64,000 nucleotides of DNA from CBDCXF01 sp965223755 (GTDB taxonomy: Bacteria > Acidobacteriota > Thermoanaerobaculia > Multivoradales > JAHEKO01), in contig CBDCXF010000001.1 of the NCBI GenBank assembly GCA_965223755.1, positions 1,116,001 to 1,180,000 of the forward strand, in the 5' to 3' direction. Positions 18,149-26,578 of this stretch are shown here, in pieces; position 1 is the stretch's first letter, and each line of letters opens with the position of its first letter. Below the pieces are notes generated by a model. It saw only the letters and a list, made by a program, of their open reading frames with translations. It did no database searches and was not told where the DNA came from. A program made the translations under genes and the position numbers.

Positions 18149-20242
18149 GTGATCCAGCCCACGACCGACGGACTCTTGGTCAAGGTATGCCTCCTCGGCA
18201 TGCTTGCGTTCTTGCCGCTCGCCGCGCTCGCCGCCGCAGCGCCGGCTGAGCCGTCCAGCGGAACCGATTCCTCCAACCTCAAGACCAAAAGTAGTGGCAT
18301 CGCCGTGGTTCGCGAACGGGCTCTGCCATCGGTGGTCAGCATCCTCACCGTCCGTGAGACGCACGTCAACGGCCGTGCCAACCTGCAGCGCTCGGGAGGA
18401 AGCGGCACGGTGGTGTCCGATCGCGGCCACGTTGTCACCAACGCCCACGTCACCGAGGACTCGACTCGATTTCGTATCGTCTTCGCCGACAAACGCGAGA
18501 TCGAAGCTGAACTCATCGGCGAAGATCCGCTCTCCGATATCGCCGTGCTTCGCTACGACACCACCGCACTGAGCGGCGATCCAATTCCAGTGGCGCAGTT
18601 CGGCGACTCATCGCTCTTGCGTCAGGGCGACCAGGTCATCGCCATCGGCGCACCCTGGGGATTGAGTCACTCCCTTTCCGTTGGCGCGGTGAACAATGCC
18701 GAACGCGTGTTCGTCAGCCTCTTCGACGACGACGCCGACTACGAAACCTCGCTCGGACGCGACCAGCCTTCCGCTTCTTACTACCGGTGGATTCAACACG
18801 ACGCTCCGATTTCGCCCGGAAACTCAGGTGGACCCTTGGTCAACCTCGCCGGTGAAATCATCGGCGTCAACACCCGCGGTAGCGGTTTCGGAGGCGATAT
18901 GGCCTTCGCCAGCCCCAGCCACGTGGTGCGCGACATCGTGAGCCAGTTGATCGAACACGGCGAGGTCCGCCGGAGCTTCATCGGCCTCCGTTTCAAACCC
19001 ATTCGAACTACCAACTATCAACGCGGCGTGCTGGTCAACTCGGTAGTCGGTGACTCTCCGGCCGACCGTGCCGGCATTCGCCCCGGCGATCTCATCTATG
19101 CGGTGGATGGCGAACAAGTCACGGTGCGCGACGCCGAGGACATGCCGGAATTTCGCCGCGCTCTTTCAGTCCGGCCCATCGGCAGTGAGGTTACGATTTC
19201 TTTTGAACGGGCGGGGGACAGCCAGGTAGTCACCGTCACCACCGATCCGTACCAACGCGATCGCGGCGACCGTAAGGTCATTCGGGAATGGGGAGTCACG
19301 GTGGAAGACCTCACCGCGCGCATGGCTCGAGCCCGGCGACTGGTTGACCACCGCGGCGTCTTGGTTACCAGCCTCGACGCCACCGGACCGGCGGCCGAGG
19401 CCACCCCTGCCCTGCAGTACGACGACATCATTCTGCGCGTCGACGGTCGCGACATCGAGTCCATTGACGATCTCGACGAGATTCTCACCGCGCAACAGGA
19501 GGCCGATTCGGAGTACAAACCGATTCTGACTTTCGAACGCGCGGCGGCGCGCTACATCGCGGCTCTCGATCTGGCCGAAAGCCGACGCAGCCGGCCGGCC
19601 GAACTACCCGACGCCTGGTTGCCGGTCGAAGTCCAGCCGGTGCTGCCGGAACTCGCCGAGGCTCTTGGTTTTCCGGCGACACGTGGCTACCGGGTGGCAC
19701 GCGTCTACGATCATCCCAGTGCCGGCGATATCGACCTTCGCATCGGCGACATCCTACTCACCATCAATGATCAACCGGTCGAGCCGCGCACGTCGATCGA
19801 CATCGACTCCTACAACCGCCGGGTGCGCAGCCTGGAACCGGGAGCGCAAGCAAGGTTGTCGGTGTTGCGAGGAGAGGCTGCGGTGCCCGTCGAGGTCACG
19901 CTGTTGGAGACGCCTCAGAGTGAGAGCGAAGTTCTGCGCGAACGCAGCAAGTTCTTCGATTTCTCGGTCCGCGACCTCACCTTCTTCGACAAAGCCCACC
20001 GCCGGTGGCCCAACGACACCGTTGGCGTGCTGGTGACCGACGTTGAAGAAGGCGGATGGGCCGGCCTCGGACACCTGCGAGGAGGAGACCTGCTTCTCGC
20101 CATCGACTCCGTGCCGGTGTCGGCCATCTCCGACTTCAAGACCGCCATGGCCGCCATCGAAAGCGCCCAGCCCGAGAAAGTCGTTTTCTCGATTTTGCGG
20201 GGGGTCGAAACCCGCTTTATCTTCGTTGACACCGATTGGTAG
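18149..20242 (+). CDS. Exported HtrA/Deg-like serine protease with multiple PDZ domains
   Basis: The 697-aa protein has a signal peptide (LLGMLAFLPLAALAAAAPA) and a trypsin-like domain with a complete triad: His in VTNAHVTED, Asp in DPLSDIAVLR, Ser in ISPGNSGGPLV. At least three PDZ-like modules follow (VNSVVGDSPADRAGIRPGD; LRIGDILLTINDQPV; VLVTDVEEGGWAGLGHLRGG), with a further one likely between, so it is longer than the usual two-PDZ DegP. It should act in periplasmic protein quality control or regulated cleavage. GTG 18149 is chosen for its GGAGA site; another in-frame GTG lies at 18095. The next gene is a degenerate paralogue. Confidence 0.9.
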   Translation: MIQPTTDGLLVKVCLLGMLAFLPLAALAAAAPAEPSSGTDSSNLKTKSSGIAVVRERALPSVVSILTVRETHVNGRANLQRSGGSGTVVSDRGHVVTNAHVTEDSTRFRIVFADKREIEAELIGEDPLSDIAVLRYDTTALSGDPIPVAQFGDSSLLRQGDQVIAIGAPWGLSHSLSVGAVNNAERVFVSLFDDDADYETSLGRDQPSASYYRWIQHDAPISPGNSGGPLVNLAGEIIGVNTRGSGFGGDMAFASPSHVVRDIVSQLIEHGEVRRSFIGLRFKPIRTTNYQRGVLVNSVVGDSPADRAGIRPGDLIYAVDGEQVTVRDAEDMPEFRRALSVRPIGSEVTISFERAGDSQVVTVTTDPYQRDRGDRKVIREWGVTVEDLTARMARARRLVDHRGVLVTSLDATGPAAEATPALQYDDIILRVDGRDIESIDDLDEILTAQQEADSEYKPILTFERAAARYIAALDLAESRRSRPAELPDAWLPVEVQPVLPELAEALGFPATRGYRVARVYDHPSAGDIDLRIGDILLTINDQPVEPRTSIDIDSYNRRVRSLEPGAQARLSVLRGEAAVPVEVTLLETPQSESEVLRERSKFFDFSVRDLTFFDKAHRRWPNDTVGVLVTDVEEGGWAGLGHLRGGDLLLAIDSVPVSAISDFKTAMAAIESAQPEKVVFSILRGVETRFIFVDTDW

Positions 20243-20254
20243 GAGACTCGCTTG

Positions 20255-21082
20255 ATGTTTGCAACGACTCGTTCTCGCCGCGAAACGCGCCTGCAAATTG
20301 CTGTATTGGCGGCTCTTACCACCGTCCCGCTGCAACTCTCGGCCGAACCCAAAAGCGTCATCAACTCGTTGATCGAGAACGAGGCCACGGCGATCGTGGC
20401 CATTCGTTACGTGCTGTCGCAATCCGCCTACGGCCAAGAGATGCAGCAGCCGATGGAGGCCCAGGGAGTGGTCATCGAACCCGATGGGCTGATTCTCGCC
20501 CCCGCCAGTGAACTCGAGGGTTCGATCTTTACCAGCGGCTTTCGCGGTCCGCAAAACGGCGAAGGTCCGGAGTTTTCCTATTCCGACTACCGGGTACTGG
20601 TGATGTCCGGCGGCCGCGAGCAGGAGTTCGAGGCCGAGGTTCTGGCCAAAGACACTGAAGCCGACCTCGCCTGGCTCAAGATCACGGTGCCGCCCGAAGA
20701 GCCGATGGCCCACGTCGAGTTTTCAGAGTCCATCACCCTGGACGTCGGAGACCGTTACTTCACCCTCGGGCGCATGAGCGAAATGCGCGGTCGCGCGCCG
20801 ATGGTGATCACCGGTTTCGTTGGCGGCAGAATGGAGATTCCGCGCGCAGGCCTTCTCGCCACCTTTGGCGAAGGACCGGTCTTCGACGAACAAGGTCGGG
20901 CCGCCGGCATGCTCGTGTCCCCACCGGCATCGTCGCAGGCCAACGTCGGCAGTGTCACCGCCATGATGGAGCAATTCCTCACCCGCATGATCCTGCCTGC
21001 GCCGGTCATCCGCCGCGCCACCGAACGAGCCAAAGCGCGTTTTCCGCAAGCCGAAGACCCTGCGGTAGAGGATGCCGGCTGA
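20255..21082 (+). CDS. Catalytically dead trypsin-fold paralogue (pseudoprotease)
   Basis: The 275-aa exported protein (signal IAVLAALTTVPLQLSAEP) follows the HtrA-like gene by 12 bp with AGGAG 9 bp before the ATG. It keeps the spacing of the trypsin fold. Where the His motif should be, it reads GLILAPASEL; the Asp motif is kept as EADLAWLKI; where GNSGGP should be, it reads FGEGPVFDEQG. Both His and Ser are thus lost, and there is no PDZ domain. A regulatory or scaffold role with the active protease is inferred. TTG 20252 is an alternative start. Confidence 0.7.
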   Translation: MFATTRSRRETRLQIAVLAALTTVPLQLSAEPKSVINSLIENEATAIVAIRYVLSQSAYGQEMQQPMEAQGVVIEPDGLILAPASELEGSIFTSGFRGPQNGEGPEFSYSDYRVLVMSGGREQEFEAEVLAKDTEADLAWLKITVPPEEPMAHVEFSESITLDVGDRYFTLGRMSEMRGRAPMVITGFVGGRMEIPRAGLLATFGEGPVFDEQGRAAGMLVSPPASSQANVGSVTAMMEQFLTRMILPAPVIRRATERAKARFPQAEDPAVEDAG

Positions 21083-21319
21083 GAACAGCCGGTCTCGCTT
21101 CCCACAGATAGAGGATTTGCGTCGCCACTCGGCAGGCGTCTTCGCAAGCGCTTCTCATCGGCACCTGCAATCAACTTCGGTCCGGCGTGCGGCGAAGCCG
21201 AGGCGAGCGCCCCTCCTGGGGTGGCCGACTTGTGCGAGCCGACCTGCGAGTGGCGGACGCAAAGGACTCATGAATTCGTTCTGCCGCGGTAGTGACATGA
21301 TTGCCGCCAGGAGGTGCCT
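21083..21319. other. Intergenic spacer without recognised elements
   Basis: These 237 bp between the pseudoprotease and the DUF1028 gene hold no gene with a ribosome site, and no clear hairpin or repeat was noticed. AGGAGG near 21309 serves the next gene. Confidence 0.5.
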
Positions 21320-22336
21320 ATGTCGCACACGTCTTCCCTCTCCGCGCCGCTATGGATCTTCAGTATCGCAATCGCTTCCGCCCTCGCCGCGGGGCAGCCG
21401 GCTTCACCGCCGCCCGCTGACGCGCGCGCCCACACCTACTCGATCGTCGCCTACGATCCCGAAACCGGCGACATGGGAGTGGCAGTGCAGTCGCATTGGT
21501 TTTCGGTCGGTTCGATCGTGAGTTGGGCCGAGCCGGGAGTTGGAGCGGTGGCAACGCAGTCCTTTGTCGAAGCCTCGTACGGTCCTCTCGGCCTGGAACT
21601 GATGCGCAATGGCAAGACTGCTGAGCAGGCACTGACCTCCCTGCTGGCCGCCGACGAGCACGCCAATGTTCGCCAGGTTGCGATGGTCGACGCCTCCGGC
21701 AATGTCGCCGGGCACACCGGCGCCAACTGCATCATCGCGGCCGGCGACCAACAGGGACAGCACTACTCGGTACAGGCGAACCTCATGGCCAACGACACCG
21801 TCTGGGGAGCTATGGCCGCCGCTTACGAAGCGACCGAAGGAGACCTCGCGGACCGCATGTTGACGGCGATGAAAGCTGCCGAAGGAGAGGGAGGCGACAT
21901 TCGCGGTATGCAGTCGGCGTCGATGGTCATCGTCTCCGGCGATATCAGTAAGCCCAAGTGGAAGCGCAAGATGGAATTGCGCATCGAGGACCATCCCGCT
22001 CCACTGGATGAGCTGGAACGGCTCATCAACGTGCACCGCGCCTACGAGTTCATGAACGAGGGCGACGAACACATGACCGCCAACGACGTCGCCGCTGCGG
22101 TTGAAGCCTACGGTGCCGCCGCTGAACTGGCGCCGGAGATCGTTGAGATTCGCTACTGGCAGGCGGTGACGCTGGCGGGCGCGGGAGAAGTGGATCGAGC
22201 GCTGCCCATTTTTCGCGAGGTTTTTGCCGCCGAGGCGCGCTGGGTCGAGTTGACCTCGCGCTTGCCCCCTTCAGGTTTGCTGCCAGATGACCCCGACCTG
22301 CTCGCGGCGATTCTTGCAACGGCGAGCGAAGACTAG
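21320..22336 (+). CDS. DUF1028 family protein, exported
   Basis: The 338-aa protein has a signal peptide (LWIFSIAIASALAAGQPA), then the DUF1028 domain (TYSIVAYDPETGDMGVAVQS, SWAEPGVGAVATQSFVE, GNVAGHTGANCIIAAGD). DUF1028 is related to Ntn-hydrolases and is thought to include peptidase-like enzymes. The C-terminal 110 residues look TPR-like (VEAYGAAAELAPEIVEIRYW), as in DUF1028 proteins with an extra helical domain. ATG 21320 follows AGGAGG by 5 bp. The substrate is unknown. Confidence 0.85.
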   Translation: MSHTSSLSAPLWIFSIAIASALAAGQPASPPPADARAHTYSIVAYDPETGDMGVAVQSHWFSVGSIVSWAEPGVGAVATQSFVEASYGPLGLELMRNGKTAEQALTSLLAADEHANVRQVAMVDASGNVAGHTGANCIIAAGDQQGQHYSVQANLMANDTVWGAMAAAYEATEGDLADRMLTAMKAAEGEGGDIRGMQSASMVIVSGDISKPKWKRKMELRIEDHPAPLDELERLINVHRAYEFMNEGDEHMTANDVAAAVEAYGAAAELAPEIVEIRYWQAVTLAGAGEVDRALPIFREVFAAEARWVELTSRLPPSGLLPDDPDLLAAILATASED

Positions 22337-22388
22337 CTCGAAAGTGGACACCAACCCCAGCTTTCCATCAACGCCGAAGGAGAACACC

Positions 22389-22937
22389 ATGCAACGCAGG
22401 CTAATCGCGATTCTGGCCGGCACCGTGACTCTGATGGTGATGGGCTTCCTCTTCTGGGGAGTTTTGCTGGAGACCAGTGGCGCGGTGCGCCAGGTGGCGA
22501 ATGAAGACGAGATGCGAACCGCACTGCGCGACGCCTCAAGCGACGATGGTGCGTTCTTCGTGCCCATGGAGGGCTTCGGTGGTGAGGAGTTTTCCCGGCG
22601 CCATGCCGAAGGTCCGGTGGCGATGGTCTATTTGAGGCCCAACGGCGCGCCCGCGTCGATGGGCGGCACCATGGCCAAAGGATTCGTGCACTTTCTCCTT
22701 TCCGCCACCTTTGCCGTCTGGCTGTGGAAGGCGTTTGCCCGCGATCAAGGGCTGTTCAGCCGACGCTTCGCGTTTCTCTTTCTGCTCGGCCTCTTTACCG
22801 CCCTGGTCGCCCATCCCGCCAACCGCGTTTGGTGGCACTACCCGATGAACTTCACCGTGTTTGCGCTGATCGCGAATGCTGCGAGTTGGGCGGCAGCAGC
22901 CGTAGTGATGGCGGCGATCCTGCGGCCCGAGAACTAG
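22389..22937 (+). CDS. Membrane protein of unknown function (182 aa)
   Basis: I do not recognise a named family. An N-terminal helix (LIAILAGTVTLMVMGFLFWG) anchors an approximately 70-residue extracytoplasmic region. Three further helices then follow (GFVHFLLSATFAVWLW, FAFLFLLGLFTALVAHPA, NFTVFALIANAASWAAAAVV). AAGGAG is 6 bp before the ATG. The final codons GAG AAC TAG form the first unit of a tandem repeat that continues downstream. Confidence 0.7.
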   Translation: MQRRLIAILAGTVTLMVMGFLFWGVLLETSGAVRQVANEDEMRTALRDASSDDGAFFVPMEGFGGEEFSRRHAEGPVAMVYLRPNGAPASMGGTMAKGFVHFLLSATFAVWLWKAFARDQGLFSRRFAFLFLLGLFTALVAHPANRVWWHYPMNFTVFALIANAASWAAAAVVMAAILRPEN

Positions 22938-22997
22938 GCCTACTAACGAGAACTAGGACCTACTAACGAGAACTAGGTCCTACTAACAGGGAACTGG
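22929..22997. repeat. Tandem repeat (20-bp unit) seeded at a stop codon
   Basis: Units of consensus GAGAACTAGGNCCTACTAAC occur at 22929-22947 (one base short), 22948-22967 and 22968-22987, followed by a degenerate copy (GGGAACTGGGCCCGGCTAA). The first unit contains the last two codons and the stop of the membrane protein gene, so the end of the gene has been copied in tandem. Confidence 0.85.
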
Positions 22998-23093
22998 GCC
23001 CGGCTAATTCAGACACTCCAGTCGACTGGTGATGCCACAGACAATCACCGCGAGGAGCACGTCTAGACAAATTTTGATTATCTTGGTACCTTA

Positions 23094-23105
23094 TTACCAT
23101 GGTAA
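23094..23105. promoter_or_regulatory. 12-bp palindrome centred on a start codon
   Basis: TTACCATGGTAA is a perfect palindrome that includes the ATG of the small RHH-like gene; a second palindrome, GGTACC, lies a few bp upstream. There is no ribosome site within 20 bp, so the transcript may be leaderless and the palindrome could be an operator bound by the gene's own product. Confidence 0.4.
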
Positions 23106-23347
23106 CAATCGAACGCATCCAAACCGGCGTGCGCATGGAAAAGCGCATCGTCAAAACCCTCAAGGGCTTGGCCGAATACCACGACATCAGTCTCGGCGAT
23201 CTACTTGAGGGAATTGTCCTACACGCTTTCGAGGGTAAGTGTGCATTCATCGGCGACGAATCTCTCGAACGCATCGCAGCTCTCAAGGCGGTATACGGCC
23301 TCGACTTGACCGCAGCCCACAGCCACAGGCTGGAGGAACAGAAATGA
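23099..23347 (+). CDS. Small ribbon-helix-helix-like protein (82 aa)
   Basis: The N-terminal 45 residues (IERIQTGVRMEKRIVKTLKG, LAEYHDISLGDLLEGIVLHA) fit a ribbon-helix-helix DNA-binding domain: a short strand followed by two helices. The rest is a helical extension. No Shine-Dalgarno sequence precedes the ATG, which lies inside a palindrome, suggesting a leaderless and possibly self-regulated message. Its TGA overlaps the ATG of the next gene (ATGA), so the two form a coupled cassette. I recall similar two-gene cassettes in other phyla without a defined function, but cannot verify it here. Confidence 0.6.
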   Translation: MVTIERIQTGVRMEKRIVKTLKGLAEYHDISLGDLLEGIVLHAFEGKCAFIGDESLERIAALKAVYGLDLTAAHSHRLEEQK

Positions 23348-23772
23348 CTGACTATCCCGCTTCCAAAGACACTGTCGAGGCATTTGAACGCGGCGAGGTG
23401 ATCCTCCCCAACCTCGACCATGAAGCCCATATCTATGTTGCTTGGGCCTACTTGCAGGTGATGCCACTGGTCGAAACCATGGCCCGCTTTCCCGCTGCGG
23501 TTCGCCGCATCGCGATTGCCGACGGCGACGCCGAAAAGTACAACGAGACCATCACCGTCGCCTACTTGCTCCTGCTCAGTGAGCGCATCGGCGCTGCCTC
23601 GGACCACGATTGGGCTCGTTTCCGCTCCGAGAACTCCGACTTGTTTGTATGGCCAGGCGGCGTCCTGGGTGAACTCTACTCCACCGAGACCTTGCACTCG
23701 AGCGAAGCCAAAGATCGTTTCGTCGCTCCCGACCGCCAGCCGACACCCCTCGCGGCAGCGCCGTCCGGTTAG
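23344..23772 (+). CDS. Hypothetical protein, partner of the RHH-like gene (142 aa)
   Basis: The protein is helical and soluble. It has a motif-like pair, HEAHIYVAWAYLQ near residue 27 and EKYNETITVAYLLLLSERIG near residue 62, that I associate with an uncharacterised conserved family, without a firm name. The ATG overlaps the stop of the RHH-like gene. A toxin-antitoxin-like or regulator-effector pair is possible, but no catalytic motif of a known toxin is visible. Confidence 0.6.
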   Translation: MTDYPASKDTVEAFERGEVILPNLDHEAHIYVAWAYLQVMPLVETMARFPAAVRRIAIADGDAEKYNETITVAYLLLLSERIGAASDHDWARFRSENSDLFVWPGGVLGELYSTETLHSSEAKDRFVAPDRQPTPLAAAPSG

Positions 23773-23786
23773 GTTTTGTAGGAGCC

Positions 23787-25094
23787 CTAGGTAGTCGGCG
23801 CCAAGTCAGAAGCCGCTAGCGGCATCGACAGCAAGCGTTCAAAGCGGCGCCAGCGCTCGTCGAGATCGGCGTCGCCCTCCTCCACATATTTAGCCACCAA
23901 ATCCTTGCCCCAGTTGTAATTGATGACATAGCTGCGGTAGGTCTCAACGAAATCCATACGCTGATCCGCACGCTCGGGACTCATCAACGCGTAGTTCTGC
24001 TGCCATTCCGCAGCCTGCTCGCGCGTCCAATCGCCGTTGAGATAGTGGCGAGCCGCCTCGTTTCCAGCGTAGCTGAGCTTACTCACCAATTCGTTGAGTT
24101 CGTAAAAGGCGTCGGCATCGCTGGCATCGAGACCGGCAAGGGGAAACAACACCTCTTTTTCATAGGCAATGCGCTCTTCGCGAGGGAACGCCAAGTCGAC
24201 GCCGTAGTTGGCGCTGCCCTCAGCGATCAAAGACTGGGGACTGTAAAGCGGATCGATGGTGAACTCGATCCATCCTCTCTCCGCCGCCAGCTCTCGTTCG
24301 AGCAGAGCCTTGTAGGTATGGTGACCGGGGTAACCCTCGTGACAGCCCAGATCGACAGCCCGATTGATGCGTATGGGGAGGTCGGTATTGACCTGAATCA
24401 AGCTCTTGGACTCACCCTGATACCAGTTGTATCCGCTCCAGGGTTTATCGCTCACAAACTCGACGGTGAAGTCCTCCCCTTCGGGAAGCGAGATGCGGTC
24501 CAGGGTGCGCCGGCGACACTCGGCCGTGGCTTCGGCGAAGACCGCTCCCAGCTTGTCGGCAGGAATGGCAAAGCGACCACGAAAGGCGTTGACGCGATCC
24601 ACCAAGCGGCCCTCGCCGGGTACCAACTGCTCGATTTGCGCCAGCAGCGCGTCAAAATGTTCCGCGTCATAGGTGGGCGCCACCGAGTCGAAAAGAGCGC
24701 GGCTCTCCTCATCAAATGGCTGCTGGTTGCCCGCAGCCAGCTCTGCTCTGGCGATCAACGCGCGCAATCTGCCGTCGAGTGACTTGCGCCGCAAGACCTC
24801 CATCTCCTCGCCCCCATCGATGCCGGCCAATTCACCGCGCAAACTCTCAGCCTCAACGATGATGTCTGCCAGCGGTTTCGCTTCAGCGTCCTCGGCCGGC
24901 CTCCACTCCTGGGGTCCGAAATAGGCGTCAACATGGTTGGCGTCGTGCACCGGCATGTGCAGCTCCAGCCGCACATAGCGTTCGGCGATTCCATCTACGA
25001 CCGCCGACGAGGACGCCGGGGTCCGTTCACAAAACAAGCCGCAGCCCATCAGCGGCAAGACAAGTAGCACCAGCCCAGCCTTGGTCAATTTCAT
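23787..25094 (-). CDS. DUF885 family lipoprotein, putative metallopeptidase
   Basis: The 435-aa protein has a lipoprotein signal (LVLLVLPLMGCG, lipobox LMGC). The DUF885 signature HEGYPGHHTY lies in the second half, followed by a distal Glu in EGSANYGVD; DUF885 proteins are considered zinc-dependent peptidases of the gluzincin type. It would act at the cell envelope on peptides. The ATG at 25094 overlaps the TGA of the upstream NTF2-like gene, so the two are cotranslated; the longer frame to 25166 is a shadow. Confidence 0.85.
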   Translation of the reverse strand: MKLTKAGLVLLVLPLMGCGLFCERTPASSSAVVDGIAERYVRLELHMPVHDANHVDAYFGPQEWRPAEDAEAKPLADIIVEAESLRGELAGIDGGEEMEVLRRKSLDGRLRALIARAELAAGNQQPFDEESRALFDSVAPTYDAEHFDALLAQIEQLVPGEGRLVDRVNAFRGRFAIPADKLGAVFAEATAECRRRTLDRISLPEGEDFTVEFVSDKPWSGYNWYQGESKSLIQVNTDLPIRINRAVDLGCHEGYPGHHTYKALLERELAAERGWIEFTIDPLYSPQSLIAEGSANYGVDLAFPREERIAYEKEVLFPLAGLDASDADAFYELNELVSKLSYAGNEAARHYLNGDWTREQAAEWQQNYALMSPERADQRMDFVETYRSYVINYNWGKDLVAKYVEEGDADLDERWRRFERLLSMPLAASDLAPTT

Positions 25095-25555
25095 TCGCCG
25101 TTTTCGCCTTCCTCCGCATCCGCTGCCGGCATGCTGCTGTTGAAGATGTCGCGATGGAAGTACCATGTTCCCTCGACTCGTTTCCAGATCTCAATCCACT
25201 TGCCGTGGTCGACGACGGAGCCGTCGGCGGACAGTTCGTAGCGTCCGCGTTTGTAACCGAGGTCGCCATCTGTGTGAACCTCGTCGACCTCCAAAGTCGC
25301 CTCAAGCCCCATGGCGATGAAACTCGCCCAGTAGGCCTCGATATCTTCCCGCCCCTCGACCAGCCCGGCGTTGGGCGGCATCAATATGGCGTCCTCACTC
25401 ATCATCGCCGCGATCGCGGCCGCATCCCCAGCTTGAAACGCCGCCTCCCATGCTTGGGTCGTTCCCGCAAGTTCCCCTTCCTCCTGAGCAAAGCCGATAG
25501 TCGGCACCACGAACAGTGCCAACACCACGATAAGAAGCTTTTTCCGCTTGCACAT
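25091..25555 (-). CDS. Exported SnoaL/DUF4440-like (NTF2 fold) protein
   Basis: The 154-aa protein has a signal peptide ending near PTIGFAQ, then an NTF2-like domain typical of DUF4440: WEAAFQAGDAAAIAAMMSED, AILMPPNAGLVEGREDI, and WIEIWKRVEGTWYFHRDIFN. Proteins of this type bind small ligands or act as isomerase-like enzymes; the role is unknown here. The ATG has GGAGG-like sequence (ccggaggtacccc) upstream. It is coupled to the DUF885 lipoprotein by a 4-bp overlap. Confidence 0.8.
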   Translation of the reverse strand: MCKRKKLLIVVLALFVVPTIGFAQEEGELAGTTQAWEAAFQAGDAAAIAAMMSEDAILMPPNAGLVEGREDIEAYWASFIAMGLEATLEVDEVHTDGDLGYKRGRYELSADGSVVDHGKWIEIWKRVEGTWYFHRDIFNSSMPAADAEEGENGE

Positions 25556-25666
25556 GGGGTACCTCCGGTTTTGTTTGGTTAGGTTGCTTGCAACCCTGGC
25601 AAGGATCGTAGCACGCAGCTCGGTGCCTCCTGGAGGCCAGTGACAGCCGACAACCGACCTTCTCGC

Positions 25667-26560
25667 TTATGGCTTCAATAGTGATCGGACCACATGTCCT
25701 GCTACTTCCGGATTCTCGCGCAGGCGACGTACGGAGTAGGCGTACCAATCAATTCCGTATGGGACGTAGATGCGCAAACGATGGCGTTTGAGCAGGATGT
25801 CGCGCAGTTCCTCGTCGACCCCGAGAAGCATCTGGAACTCGTAGTCATCGCGGCCGGTGCCGTGGCGATCGAGAAGCGCTTCGGAACGCGCTGCCAAATA
25901 CTCATCGTGAGTGGCGATGGCGGCGTAGACGCCGTTGCGCAACATTTTGTCGAGCGCAGCGCAGAAGTTGGCGCGAACGGTGTCATAGCCCCTCCAGGCG
26001 TGAGTCCGAGGCTCGATGTAGATGCCCTTGCAGATACGAATGTTGGCGCCCGACGCCGGCAAAGCGCCGATGTCGTCGAGGGTGCGCCGCATGTAGGCCT
26101 GGAGCACGGTGCCGACGTTCGGGTAGCGTTCGAAAAGCCTTCGGTAGAGACGTAGGGTGGCGTCGGTACAAGTCCGATCTTCCATGTCGATGCGCAGGAA
26201 GTTGCCGAAACGCTCCGCTTCTTCGGCGATGCGAGAGAGGTTCTGCCAGCATAGCTCCTCGTCGACCTTGAGGCCCAGCATGGTCAGTTTGACCGACACG
26301 TTGGCGTCGAGACCGCGCTCCTCGATGGCATCAAAGAGCTCGACGTACTCGTCGACAAAAGCAGTGGCGCGAGCGGGATCGACGACCTCTTCGCCGAGAA
26401 CGTCGAGCGTCGCCATGGCGCCAATCTGGTTGAGATCGGCGACCGTTTGCAGGGCGTCTTCCCGGTTATCGCCGGCAAAGTAACGCCCGGCGATGCGGCG
26501 CACGATGGACCTGGGAACGACCGGCAGGAAGCGGACGATCAGGCGATTGAGCCAGGACAC
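25667..26560 (-). CDS. putA: Proline dehydrogenase
   Basis: The 297-aa protein is a stand-alone monofunctional proline dehydrogenase, which oxidises proline to pyrroline-5-carboxylate with FAD. Typical segments are NVSVKLTMLGLKVD, FLRIDMEDRTCTDATLRLYR, VLQAYMRRTLDDI, RICKGIYIEP, AIATHDEYL, YEFQMLLGVDEELRD and the C-terminal YVPYGIDWYAYSVRRLRENP. No P5C dehydrogenase is in the window. It follows a di-iron oxygenase-like gene by 18 bp on the same strand. Confidence 0.94.
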   Translation of the reverse strand: MSWLNRLIVRFLPVVPRSIVRRIAGRYFAGDNREDALQTVADLNQIGAMATLDVLGEEVVDPARATAFVDEYVELFDAIEERGLDANVSVKLTMLGLKVDEELCWQNLSRIAEEAERFGNFLRIDMEDRTCTDATLRLYRRLFERYPNVGTVLQAYMRRTLDDIGALPASGANIRICKGIYIEPRTHAWRGYDTVRANFCAALDKMLRNGVYAAIATHDEYLAARSEALLDRHGTGRDDYEFQMLLGVDEELRDILLKRHRLRIYVPYGIDWYAYSVRRLRENPEVAGHVVRSLLKP

Positions 26561-26578
26561 AGAGCGTTGAGCCCGAAA

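Noticed and set aside
19754..20713. A 319-aa minus-strand open frame
   Set aside because: It lies opposite the protease and pseudoprotease genes and shows no domain or ribosome site.
24045..24782. A 245-aa plus-strand open frame
   Set aside because: It is antisense to the DUF885 lipoprotein gene, which has clear motifs.
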